Of a stretch of 64,000 nt of DNA, positions 46,296 through 54,683 are shown one piece after another. The first letter of the stretch is position 1; every line of letters starts with the position of its first letter. The position numbers and the translations under genes are program-made. The stretch is from CAMPKL01 sp963805925. Its GTDB lineage: Bacteria > Acidobacteriota > Terriglobia > Bryobacterales > UBA6623. The notes beneath the pieces were generated by a model. The model saw only the letters and a program-made list of their open reading frames with translations, was not told the DNA's origin and ran no database searches. The stretch is taken from positions 62,001 to 126,000 of the forward strand of contig CAWDWB010000003.1 of assembly GCA_963805925.1 (NCBI GenBank), given 5' to 3'.

Positions 46296-47957
46296 CTAGG
46301 CCCAAAGGCCCCACCAACCCCACAGAAGAACTGCCGCCGCGATCAATCCGTTGGTGGTCATGTGGGCGGCAATTGGGTCTGCTAACTCCCCTCGTCTGTG
46401 GAGAGCCCAAGCGTAGGCAAGGCCCGCAAGCGTCCCGGCTATCCAGCGGCCGTGCAGCAAGCCAAAGGCGAGCGAGGACAGCAAGACGGGGATGATAGCC
46501 AGAGGGGTGAAGGGTAGGCCCTCAAAGTCCGCATTCGTCAGGCGTCGTATGAGATAACCGCGAAAGGCAAGCTCCTCGACGATGGGGATCACGATCACGG
46601 ACCCCAAGACTCGCACAGCTAGCCAAGCGGCGGCAGATGGGTTTGACATGCTCGCGAGCCCGTCCGCGAGTAGTCCGCCGCCATCCTGGTACAGAGGCTC
46701 CAGAGCTACCCAACCGACAAAGACGGCGATACCTATTCCAACGCTGCTCCAAGAAGGCACGGCGACAAAACGCCGGTAAGAGTTGCGAAACCAAAACAGT
46801 GCGGATCCTGCCGCTATGATGCGTACCGGATAGAGCCAATCCACTCCTGCAGCGAGGGCGCCGGTCAGCATGGTGGCGGCCAGCAAGGCCATGACCGGAA
46901 CGAGGTAGGGCGGCGTGTCGCTTGCCTCGCGCGCGACCGCAGGCGGCGAAGTGATTTTGAGGAAGAAGGGAATACGTCCAGCGAGCGCCACAATGCCGAG
47001 CGAGACGACGGTGAATCCGATCCAACCCGCCTGAGAGTGGAAACCCTGTACGGCGATCCCGGACGAAAGCTCAGCTCCGACCACTACCAATACGGCGATC
47101 CGCAGCGCGTTGACGATCCAGATCGTCGCGGCACCGACAGGGAATAGGAGAAGCGAATGAGGGAAGCGGTGCCGGTCGCGAAAGAACCACAAGTAGGCCG
47201 CAAGAAATACCGTGACGAGCCCGATGCCTTCGAGACCGGAGCAATCTGGCGCGATTTGTACGCCGAACCCTTCGACGCGGATAGTTCTGGTTGCGGCTGA
47301 CGCTGTGACTCCGTCGTAGAAGAGGCTGAGAAGATACCGCGAGAACTCGAAAGTTGCGCGCGCGAACGTCTCCCAGAACCTCTCAGTGAGCCGCCCGGCG
47401 AGCACCGCGCTTGCGCCGACTGCCGCCCCAACTGACAATACGCGTCGGCCGGCCGTCAACTGCGCTGCCCAGAATCTAGGCGGAGCGATGGCGCCCAGCC
47501 AAGACACCAGCGTCACGACCGCGGCCGACGCCCAGCCGATTGCCCACGGCGGATCAGACCGAGCGTCACCGAACACGATTCGGCTCAGTACGAAGAGGGA
47601 TGCGAACGCGGCCAAGTGACCGAGGATATGGAACCGCCGCCGCGGATGTGCGTGAAAGGCGGCAATAAGACGGCGCTCGAATGAGGGGAGTCTCGGCGCG
47701 TAGAGCGCGAGTAGGGCTCCGACGCCAACGGTCAGCCATTGAGGCAAGAGGCGGGCCTGAATAAGAGCTTGAGCTGGCCACCCTTCCACGTCAGCAAGCG
47801 CCGCACCGTCGAAGCTGAGCGTCAAAAGCAGAAGTTCTGCCGGCAGCAGTCCGGCGAGTGCGACCAGCCCGAGGACGCTGGAGTCGGCGCGGCTCTTTCG
47901 GGTCTCGATGCCGATCGACAAATCCCCTTGTTCCGGTGTTTCCCCGAGAGTCGGCAC
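46296..47957 (-). CDS. xrtE: Exosortase E/CPBP protease fusion (XrtE type, VPEID-CTERM system)
   Basis: 553 residues, about 14-16 membrane helices. Residues ~70-335 are an exosortase with the catalytic triad Cys239 ('APDCSGLEGI'), Arg286 ('NALRIAVLVVVG') and His307 ('GFHSQAGWIGF'). Residues ~350-553 are a CPBP/Rce1-type intramembrane protease with E461-E462-xxx-R466 ('VEELAFRGYLIRRL'), His502 ('FGLLHGRW') and H532xxxN536. This architecture is the exosortase E/protease of the VPEID-CTERM system. It would cut substrates at VPEID-like motifs and may process the membrane remnant with its protease half. Start is a GTG; two VPEL-bearing substrates are encoded just downstream. Confidence 0.95.
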   Translation of the reverse strand: MPTLGETPEQGDLSIGIETRKSRADSSVLGLVALAGLLPAELLLLTLSFDGAALADVEGWPAQALIQARLLPQWLTVGVGALLALYAPRLPSFERRLIAAFHAHPRRRFHILGHLAAFASLFVLSRIVFGDARSDPPWAIGWASAAVVTLVSWLGAIAPPRFWAAQLTAGRRVLSVGAAVGASAVLAGRLTERFWETFARATFEFSRYLLSLFYDGVTASAATRTIRVEGFGVQIAPDCSGLEGIGLVTVFLAAYLWFFRDRHRFPHSLLLFPVGAATIWIVNALRIAVLVVVGAELSSGIAVQGFHSQAGWIGFTVVSLGIVALAGRIPFFLKITSPPAVAREASDTPPYLVPVMALLAATMLTGALAAGVDWLYPVRIIAAGSALFWFRNSYRRFVAVPSWSSVGIGIAVFVGWVALEPLYQDGGGLLADGLASMSNPSAAAWLAVRVLGSVIVIPIVEELAFRGYLIRRLTNADFEGLPFTPLAIIPVLLSSLAFGLLHGRWIAGTLAGLAYAWALHRRGELADPIAAHMTTNGLIAAAVLLWGWWGLWA

Positions 47958-48289
47958 GAGCCGATTGTACCGTGCGGTATCGGCGAACCTCTGAACGTCC
48001 GTGTGCCTCGCCGAGGAGCTTAACGACCTTGTGGCGGCTAAGGGTGGGGCCGATGATGAAGACGAGGGTTCGGAGCGTTATACGATCACTGAAAGCACTG
48101 TCAGCGTGGTCTGGGAGTTCCTTCCTGTATTGGAATTTCGCGGAAACGTACCCTGCGGCCCGCAAGACGAGCCGCCAACACGCCGAATTACCAAGTGGCC
48201 TAACGTGCGGAACTGCGCCTCCCCCAGAGTCCATTGCAGACGCCATTCCCGCCCGCAGCACATGCTAACCTGGACCCTCACAAACCCCT
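47958..48289. other. Intergenic region between divergent xrtE and an unknown gene
   Basis: 332 bases with no gene I can support; open frames here are shadows or lack starts. It must hold promoters for both flanking genes, but I see no well-formed -35/-10 pair. GCGTTATACGAT near 48078-48089 offers a weak -10. Confidence 0.4.
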
Positions 48290-49345
48290 ATGGATTCGTG
48301 TCTTCATACCGGCCTGAACTGGCTCATGCGCTCGGGCATTCAGCACCCAACCGGCGCCGTTTTCGCCGAGTATGATTCGCTAACAGCCTCTTACAAACGA
48401 GTGTCCACTGAGGCCGCCGCCTGGTCCATCCAAGCCGTGCTCGGTCTGGGCGAGCCGCCCGACGAGCCGCGCAGAGACGTCGCGGTCGCCGCAGGCCGCT
48501 ACCTGATGGAACGCTCCTTCGACCTGCAGGCCGATCTATTCGTTGACGACCCGATCGCAGAGCCGCGCCTTGGCAGCTTTCTTAGTGAAGTCGCCGCTCT
48601 GCGGGCATTGAACGCGCTGTGGCGCGCCACCGGCGACTCCGCCTATTCCGAATGCGCCGACCGTTGCGGCCGCTCCATCCAGGTCCGCATGACGCGCGTC
48701 GACGGCTCTTTCTTTAGGCAGTTCAACGCGACGGCCGGCCACGCCGGCGACGAAGGCGGCGGCCCCGAACAACTCAAAGCGTCGGCAGCCTTCTTGGAGT
48801 TGGCCGAAGACGGCGGAATGGCGGAGTTGCGCAGCGCCGCCGAGTCTCTGCTGAAGTTCGCCCTCGCGCGCCATGAGGGATTCGTCGACGAATACGCCCC
48901 CGATCTCGACGCTCGCCTCTCCAAGCTACGCCGCTACGCGTTGTTCCTCGAAGGCTTGTTGCCTTTCGCCGCCGAGCGCCTCGATGCCGGCACGGCGCTC
49001 CAAGCAGGGATCATTCGCCTCGAACAAGAAGCAAAGGACATCGACTCCGAGCAGTTGCCTCCCGAACTATTGGCGCAGCCCCTTCGCTTGCGACTCTTCG
49101 CCGACCTGATGGGCCTCGGCGAACTCGATCGTTCGCGCGCCGAGTTTGAGGCCGATCTGCTCCGTGAGTACCAACTACAATCCTCTGATCCAAGCCTCGA
49201 AGGCGCCTTCGGATCGGTTCGAGATACGACCGAAATCGGTGCGACGCTCGAGCCGCACCCCACCGTCGTCTCCCTGCAGGCACTACAGTTCTGGAACGAA
49301 GCAACCACCGACGGCTTCCGCCGCACTTGGCGCGACCTCATTTAG
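48290..49345 (+). CDS. Helical protein of unknown function (possible six-hairpin fold)
   Basis: 351 residues, soluble, no signal peptide. Regular helical hairpins with Ala/Leu periodicity ('AAAWSIQAVLGLGE', 'DVAVAAGRYLMERSFDLQAD', 'FLSEVAALRALNALWRATGDSAYSECADRC', 'QLKASAAFLELAED', 'LRRYALFLEGLLPFAAERLD') and aromatic/acidic linkers suggest an (alpha/alpha)6 barrel like that of N-acylglucosamine epimerases or unsaturated glucuronyl hydrolases. The start 'CLHTGLNWLMRSGIQHPTGAVFAEYD' is distinctive. I recognise no family. It is 43 bases upstream of the aldose-epimerase gene on the same strand, which hints at sugar metabolism. Confidence 0.78.
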   Translation: MDSCLHTGLNWLMRSGIQHPTGAVFAEYDSLTASYKRVSTEAAAWSIQAVLGLGEPPDEPRRDVAVAAGRYLMERSFDLQADLFVDDPIAEPRLGSFLSEVAALRALNALWRATGDSAYSECADRCGRSIQVRMTRVDGSFFRQFNATAGHAGDEGGGPEQLKASAAFLELAEDGGMAELRSAAESLLKFALARHEGFVDEYAPDLDARLSKLRRYALFLEGLLPFAAERLDAGTALQAGIIRLEQEAKDIDSEQLPPELLAQPLRLRLFADLMGLGELDRSRAEFEADLLREYQLQSSDPSLEGAFGSVRDTTEIGATLEPHPTVVSLQALQFWNEATTDGFRRTWRDLI

Positions 49346-49388
49346 CCCAGAGCGGCGTATACTCGGTACGTTCCACGGAGAAGTCAGC

Positions 49389-50441
49389 ATGTCCCGCTTT
49401 GCAGCCCCATTCCTTCTACTAGCCCTTGCCATGAGCCTCAACGCCCAGTCCTATCAAGTAAGCCGATCGCTGAATGACGGCGTCGACGTGGTTCAATTGC
49501 GCGATGCCGACCGGAATCAGCAAGTCTCGGTAGCCGTCAACGTCGGCAACATCGCCTACGAGTTCGCGACAAACGGCAAGAACGCGCTCTACGCGCCGAT
49601 GGATTCGCTCGCCGCCTTTAAGGAACGTCCGCGGCTTGAGGGCATCCCCTTCCTCTGGCCCTGGCCTAACCGGCTCGACTGGGACGGCTACTACTTTGAC
49701 GGCAAGGAATACCGCTTCAACCTCGCTCTCGGCAACATCGGTCGCGACGGAAACAAGCTGCCCATCCACGGCTTGGTCCGCTTCTCCGACTATTGGCAAG
49801 TCATCGACAGCGGCGCCGACGCCAACAGCGCCTGGGTGACCAGCGAACTCGAATACTCCAAGCACCCCGAACTCGCCCAGCAGTTCCCCTTCGAGCATCG
49901 CGTCGAGATGACCTACCGACTCTCGGACGGCAAACTTTCGGTCACTACCAAAATCGTCAACCAATCCGACGCCGCGATGCCCGTCTCCCTCGGCTTCCAC
50001 CCCTACTACCAACTGCACGATTCGCCGCGCAATGAGTGGAAGATTCGCATCGCCGCCAAAGACCAGTGGCTGCTCAACGACAAATTGACGCCGACAACCG
50101 AAACCGCACCAACTGCTAGTCAGTTCCCCAACCCGCTCGATTTTCCGCTCGAAGGCACATCCTTCGACCACGTCTTTGGCGGGCTCATTCGGGACGCCGA
50201 CGGAACCGCGCGCTTCTCCGTCATGGGACGCCAAGAGCGCATCGACATCTTCTTCGATGAGAAGTTCGACACGTCCGTGATCTACTCGCCCACCCGCGGC
50301 TCCTTCGTCTGCTTCGAGCCCATGGCCGGCATCACCAACGCGCTCAACTTGCAGCATCAAGGCAAGTACGACGCGCTGCAATCGATCGGAGCCGGCGAGA
50401 CCTGGGAAGGCACGTTCGCCATCCAGCCGATCGGCTTTTAG
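49389..50441 (+). CDS. Secreted aldose 1-epimerase (GalM-like)
   Basis: 350 residues from ATG 49389, chosen for the signal peptide (MSRFAAPFLLLALAMSLNAQ) and the GGAGAAG ribosome site. Epimerase motifs: 'LEGIPFLWPWPNRLDWDGYYFDGKEYRFN', 'LPIHGLVR' (catalytic His), 'PVSLGFHPYYQL' (catalytic His region) and the C-terminal 'FVCFEPMAGITNALN' with the catalytic Glu. It interconverts sugar anomers outside the cytoplasm. Its stop overlaps the convergent MDR gene by four bases. Confidence 0.92.
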   Translation: MSRFAAPFLLLALAMSLNAQSYQVSRSLNDGVDVVQLRDADRNQQVSVAVNVGNIAYEFATNGKNALYAPMDSLAAFKERPRLEGIPFLWPWPNRLDWDGYYFDGKEYRFNLALGNIGRDGNKLPIHGLVRFSDYWQVIDSGADANSAWVTSELEYSKHPELAQQFPFEHRVEMTYRLSDGKLSVTTKIVNQSDAAMPVSLGFHPYYQLHDSPRNEWKIRIAAKDQWLLNDKLTPTTETAPTASQFPNPLDFPLEGTSFDHVFGGLIRDADGTARFSVMGRQERIDIFFDEKFDTSVIYSPTRGSFVCFEPMAGITNALNLQHQGKYDALQSIGAGETWEGTFAIQPIGF

Positions 50442-51445
50442 ACGTTGATGAGGATCTTGCCCATGTGCCGGCCTTCGACGATGTACTCGTAGGCGCCACG
50501 GGCTTGCTCAAACGGGAAAACCTTGTCGATTAAAGGCTTTATGCCGTTTAACTCAATGCAGTGGATGAGCTCTCTAAACATCCGCCGGTTGCCCACGTAG
50601 ATCCCCTGCATGCGCTGCAAGTTGCGCATCACATGCGCGGGCGAGGGATTCTCGGCCCGCCCCGTCAGCACGCCGATCAGGCTGATCGTGCCGCCCATCC
50701 GCGTCGCCGCGAAGGACTTGCCCAGCGTACCAGCGCCGCCGACTTCAATCACGTTGTCGACGCCGACGCCGCCCGTCAGTTCCTGCACCGCCTCGTCCCA
50801 GTCCGGCGTCGTCCGGTAGTTGATCGTCTCGTCGGCCCCGAGTTCACGCACGCGCTCCAACTTGGCGTCGCTCGATGACGTGGCGATCACTCGCGCGCCG
50901 AATGCCTTGGCGATCTGCAGCGCGAACAGCGAAACGCCGCCGGTGCCCAAGATCAAAATCGTCTGCCCCGGCTTCGTCTCCGCCTTGGTCAGCGCGTGCC
51001 AGGCCGTCACCGCGGCGCACGGCAAGCTGGCGGCCTCTTCGTAGCTGTAGCCTTGCGGAATCTTCACCGCCCCGCGCTGCGCAAACACCACGTACTCAGC
51101 CAGCACGCCGTCCACGCCGCCGCCCAGAGCCGTGCGAAACTGCGCCTCGGTCGGCATGCCGTCGTCCCAGTCTTGGAAGAAGCAGCCGGCGACCTTGTCG
51201 CCTTCGACGAACTCCGTCACGCCCCGTCCGACGGCGACCACCTCGCCTGCCCCGTCCGACAGCGGAATCAGCGGCATCTTGTCGTTGCGCGGATAACCGC
51301 CGCGCGGCATGGCCAAGTCGCGGAAATTGATCGAACAGGCGCGAATCCGCACCAGGATTTCTCCAGGGCCGGGCTCGGGCCGCGGCAGATCGACCAACTC
51401 CAGTGCATCGAGGCCCGTAGGCGAAGTGATTTGATATGCCTTCAT
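50438..51445 (-). CDS. MDR-family NAD(P)-dependent oxidoreductase (quinone-reductase-like)
   Basis: 335 residues from ATG 51445, which overlaps the upstream stop as TAATG; a longer reading would lie inside the upstream gene. Zinc-independent medium-chain dehydrogenase: 'LVRIRACSINFRDLAMPRGGYP', 'PLIPLSDGAGEVVAVGRGVTEFVEGDKVAG', the Rossmann motif 'ILILGTGGVSLFALQIAKAFGARVIATSSS', 'GADETINYRTTPDW'. The cysteine ligands of zinc alcohol dehydrogenases are absent. Probably translationally coupled to the glutamate-synthase-like gene. Substrate unknown. Confidence 0.92.
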   Translation of the reverse strand: MKAYQITSPTGLDALELVDLPRPEPGPGEILVRIRACSINFRDLAMPRGGYPRNDKMPLIPLSDGAGEVVAVGRGVTEFVEGDKVAGCFFQDWDDGMPTEAQFRTALGGGVDGVLAEYVVFAQRGAVKIPQGYSYEEAASLPCAAVTAWHALTKAETKPGQTILILGTGGVSLFALQIAKAFGARVIATSSSDAKLERVRELGADETINYRTTPDWDEAVQELTGGVGVDNVIEVGGAGTLGKSFAATRMGGTISLIGVLTGRAENPSPAHVMRNLQRMQGIYVGNRRMFRELIHCIELNGIKPLIDKVFPFEQARGAYEYIVEGRHMGKILINV

Positions 51446-52977
51446 TACGTTGGTTGTCCTTCCACCGCGAGAATCGTTCGCAGCGCTTCCTGGTCCTTCA
51501 GCGACGGCTTGCCCCAGCCCGGATCGTAGTGGAAAACGTCCAACGCGCCATTCGCCTGCCAAGCGCCGTCGAGAATATCGAAACGGTCCGCTGTCACAAA
51601 CGCCGGGTGCGCTTCGCCGCAAGCGTGGCTGAGCTGGATCATTTCCTTGCGCAGCGAGCACACGTAGTTCGCCAGACGCGCTGATTTGTCGTGCGGATCG
51701 AGGCCGCGAATCAGCCACTTGTTCTGGGTCGCCACGCCCGTCGGGCAGTGGTCTGTGTGGCAGCGTTGTGCCTGAATGCAGCCGATCGAGATCATCGCCT
51801 CGCGTCCGACGTTGATCATGTCGCAGCCCAGCGCCATCGCCAACATCGACGTCTCGGGAAAGCCCAATCGCCCCGACCCGATCCAAACAATATCCGTCGC
51901 CAGTTCCCGCTCGGCGAAGATGCGATAGACCCGCGCAAAGCCAATGCGAAACGGCAGCGACACATGGTCCGAAAACGCCAACGGCGCCGCGCCCGTGCCG
52001 CCTTCGCCGCCGTCGATGGTGATGAAGTCGACGCCGCGTTCGCGGGGGACCATCTCCGTCGCCAGGTCAATCCAAAAGTTCAGGTCGCCCACTGCGGACT
52101 TGATGCCGATCGGCAGCCCCGTCTCGGCGGCCAACATCTCGACGAAATCCAACATCTGGTCGACGTTGTGAAATACCTTGTGCGCGCAAGGGCTGGCGCA
52201 GTCCTGGTCGCGAGGGATCCCGCGTATTGCCGCGATCTCAGCGGAGATTTTTGCCGCCGGCAACATCCCGCCCAAGCCCGGCTTGGCGCCCTGGCTCAGC
52301 TTCACTTCAATCGCTTTCACTGGATTGGCCGCAACCGCGTCTTTGAACTTCGCCAGATCGAAGCCGCCGTCTTTCGTGCGGCAGCCAAAGTAGGCCGTGC
52401 CGATCTGCCAGATCAGTTCGCCGCCCTTTTGGTGATAGGGAGAAATCCCGCCCTCGCCCGTATTCTGCATGCAGTTCGCGATGGCCGCGCCGCGGTTGAG
52501 CGCTTCGACCGCCGGGCCGCTCAGCGAACCGAAACTCATGCCGCTGACGTTGACGATCGACGCCGGACGAAATGCATGTTTGCGTCCGCGCGGACCGCCC
52601 AAAATCTTCGCGCAGGGCAGCGGGTAAATGTAGTCCTTCGGATGAGGCGAGGGATTCAGCGGAAAGGCGCTGTGCTTGATGATGATGTAGTTCGCCGAGA
52701 GGTCCAGATCGTTGTCCGTACCGAAGCCGAAGTACGTGTTCACGCGCTTGGCGGACGTGTAGATCCAGCGGCGTTGGTCGCGGGTGAAGGGCCGCTCCTC
52801 GTCGTTATCGGTGACGATGTACTGCCTGAGTTCCGGCCCGACCTCTTCGAGCAGATAGCGGAAGTGCCCAATGATCGGGAAGTTCTTTAGAATGGCGTGC
52901 TTGCGTTGCGTCAGGTCATAAATGACCACCAGAGCAATGAGTCCAACGATGGTGTAGAGAATCCAGTGCGCTTCCAT
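51445..52977 (-). CDS. FMN-binding glutamate synthase family protein with N-terminal membrane helix
   Basis: 510 residues from ATG 52977. One N-terminal helix ('WILYTIVGLIALVVIYDLT') is followed by the glutamate-synthase central/FMN barrel: 'GMSFGSLSGPAVEALNRGAAIANCMQNTGEGGISPYH', 'IEVKLSQGAKPGLGGMLPAAKI', 'FITIDGGEGGTGAAPLAFSDH', 'GCIQAQRCHTDHCPTGVATQ' with clustered cysteines for an iron-sulfur centre. The glutaminase and GXGXG domains of GltB are absent, as in stand-alone members of this family, whose true reaction is not settled. It lies upstream of, and overlaps by one base with, the MDR oxidoreductase. Confidence 0.92.
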   Translation of the reverse strand: MEAHWILYTIVGLIALVVIYDLTQRKHAILKNFPIIGHFRYLLEEVGPELRQYIVTDNDEERPFTRDQRRWIYTSAKRVNTYFGFGTDNDLDLSANYIIIKHSAFPLNPSPHPKDYIYPLPCAKILGGPRGRKHAFRPASIVNVSGMSFGSLSGPAVEALNRGAAIANCMQNTGEGGISPYHQKGGELIWQIGTAYFGCRTKDGGFDLAKFKDAVAANPVKAIEVKLSQGAKPGLGGMLPAAKISAEIAAIRGIPRDQDCASPCAHKVFHNVDQMLDFVEMLAAETGLPIGIKSAVGDLNFWIDLATEMVPRERGVDFITIDGGEGGTGAAPLAFSDHVSLPFRIGFARVYRIFAERELATDIVWIGSGRLGFPETSMLAMALGCDMINVGREAMISIGCIQAQRCHTDHCPTGVATQNKWLIRGLDPHDKSARLANYVCSLRKEMIQLSHACGEAHPAFVTADRFDILDGAWQANGALDVFHYDPGWGKPSLKDQEALRTILAVEGQPT

Positions 52978-53050
52978 GCCAAAGGTCGGACGATGATTAT
53001 GGCACACCGCGCGCCGGCTATCCCATCGGACGCCCGCCGACGACCGTCAT

Positions 53051-53589
53051 GGTCCGGGTGGAGGCCGCGCGGGTCCGTTGGAAGGCCGCGGATATCCGCT
53101 CAGGTCCGCTGATGTCCGCGAATGTCCGCCCTGTTGTGCGGATAACTTGTTGATTTCATTGGGTTATGCCCGCCGGGGACTGTCCCTACGTGGACTGTCC
53201 CCCCAAACCGACGCCGGCGCCCACACCGCCGCCGCTATCCCTGGCGGGACGCACTGAGGCGGAGGCGAGGATTGGCCCTGGGACGGACCTTGGGCTGGGG
53301 AGTTGTCGAAGTGGTGTGGGCGAGGACAGTCAAGCTTGACTGTCCGCTGTGAAAACCGACGCCCGACGGGCCTTCTTGCCGTAAAACAAGAAAACCCGCC
53401 GGAACGGCAACCTCTTCGAATCATGTCCGCCCAAACAGCGAAGGACGTCAGCTAAGCCACACCAAATCAACAACTTAGCCCCCAAACAGGGCGGACATTC
53501 GCGGACATCTGCGGACACCAGCGGACCTAAGCGGTCATCCGCGGCCCTCCAACGGACCCTCCGCGGACATCCCCGGTCTCCCAGCGGAC
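53051..53589. repeat. MITE-like element with long terminal inverted repeats
   Basis: The 683-base gap 52978-53660 is mostly this element. The left arm (53051-53160) contains GGTCCGTTGG, GATATCCGCTCAGGTCCGC and ATGTCCGCGAATGTCCGCCC; the right arm (53458-53589) carries its imperfect reverse complement (GGGCGGACATTCGCGGACAT, then AACGGACC). Between them is a module (53175-53259) opening GGGGACTGTCCCTACGTGGA and ending GCTATCCCTGGCGGGACGCA. No transposase gene. The arms are built from repeated TGTCCGC units. A related copy is at 60192-60532. Non-autonomous, REP- or MITE-like by structure. Confidence 0.8.
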
Positions 53590-53660
53590 GCCAGCCCCCC
53601 GCGCAACGGGCCGGTCGCAACTCGCCCCAGCGAACGCCCTTGCGCTATGATCCATCCGTC

Positions 53661-54683
53661 ATGAAACGGCTCTGGCTCCCGCTCCTCATCCTTTCTTTCG
53701 CCGCTCCGCTCGCCTTCGCGCAGTACCCCAACCCGTACCGCATCGAAGAAGGCTGGGCGAAGCTGCCAGGCGACCGGCCCTGGGGCGCCGTCGGCGGCCT
53801 CAAGATGGATCCCGACGGCAAACACCTCTGGGCCATCGTACGCTGCACGCCGGATGCTCCGTACGGCTATGAGTGCCTCGACTCCAAGCTCGATTCGGTC
53901 CTCAAGTTCGACATGGACGGCAATGTCGTCGCCAGCTTCGGCGGCGGCCTGATCATCTGGCCTCACGGCATGGACGTCGACGCGGACGGCAACGTCTGGG
54001 TCGCCGATTCCGTTGCGCCGGATCGCACTCCCGAGGGCAATCGCGGCCAGCAGGTCATCAAATTCAGCCCCACCGGCAAAGTCCTGATGCATCTCGGGAC
54101 GCCTGGCAAGGTCGGCAACGACCATACGCACTTCAACGCTCCCTCCGACGTCGCCGTGCTCCCCAACGGAGACATCCTCGTCGGCGACGGCCACGCCGTC
54201 GACGGCAACAACCGCATCGTCAAGTATTCGCCCGACGGCAACTACCTAATGGAGTGGGGCAAGACCGGCTACGGTCCCGGCGAGTTCCGCGGCGTCCACG
54301 ACATGGCTATCGACTCGCGCGGACGCGTCTTCGTCGCCGACCGCGCCAACAATCGCATCGAGGTCTTCGACGATCAAGGCAAGCATCTCGCCAGCTGGCA
54401 GCAGTTCGGACGTCCCAGCGGCATCTACTTCGGGCCCGGCGATAAGATCTACGTCGCCGACTCGTCTTCGAACAACCGCGACAATCCCGGCTTCCACATC
54501 GGCATCCGCATCGGCGACGCCAACACCGGCTGGGTCGAGTCGTTCATCCGCTGGCCCTGGTCTGACCCGACCAAATTTAACGGCGCCGCCGCCGAGTCGG
54601 TGGCCGTCGACAACGAAGGGAACGTCTACGGCGGCGAGCCGTTCCAGCGCGTCCTGCGCAAATACGTCCGCGTACAGCCTTAA
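53661..54683 (+). CDS. Secreted NHL-repeat six-bladed propeller protein
   Basis: 340 residues from ATG 53661 (signal peptide MKRLWLPLLILSFAAPLAFA; an upstream in-frame start has none). NHL-type blades: 'LKMDPDGKHLWAIVRC', 'WPHGMDVDADGNVWVADS', 'NAPSDVAVLPNGDILVGDG', 'GEFRGVHDMAIDSRGRVFVADRANNRIEVFD', 'SVAVDNEGNVYGGEP'. The layout resembles peptidylamidoglycolate-lyase-like propellers common in Acidobacteria. Function beyond ligand binding or lyase activity is not readable. Convergent with the next gene, overlapping by four bases. Confidence 0.88.
   Translation: MKRLWLPLLILSFAAPLAFAQYPNPYRIEEGWAKLPGDRPWGAVGGLKMDPDGKHLWAIVRCTPDAPYGYECLDSKLDSVLKFDMDGNVVASFGGGLIIWPHGMDVDADGNVWVADSVAPDRTPEGNRGQQVIKFSPTGKVLMHLGTPGKVGNDHTHFNAPSDVAVLPNGDILVGDGHAVDGNNRIVKYSPDGNYLMEWGKTGYGPGEFRGVHDMAIDSRGRVFVADRANNRIEVFDDQGKHLASWQQFGRPSGIYFGPGDKIYVADSSSNNRDNPGFHIGIRIGDANTGWVESFIRWPWSDPTKFNGAAAESVAVDNEGNVYGGEPFQRVLRKYVRVQP

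Noticed and set aside
47791..48261. 156-codon minus-strand frame at the start of xrtE
   Set aside because: Largely antiframe to xrtE codons, Arg/Gly-rich composition typical of shadow frames.
48001..48375. 124-codon plus-strand frame between xrtE and the helical protein gene
   Set aside because: It runs 86 bases into the next gene, loses protein-like character in its second half and has no ribosome site.
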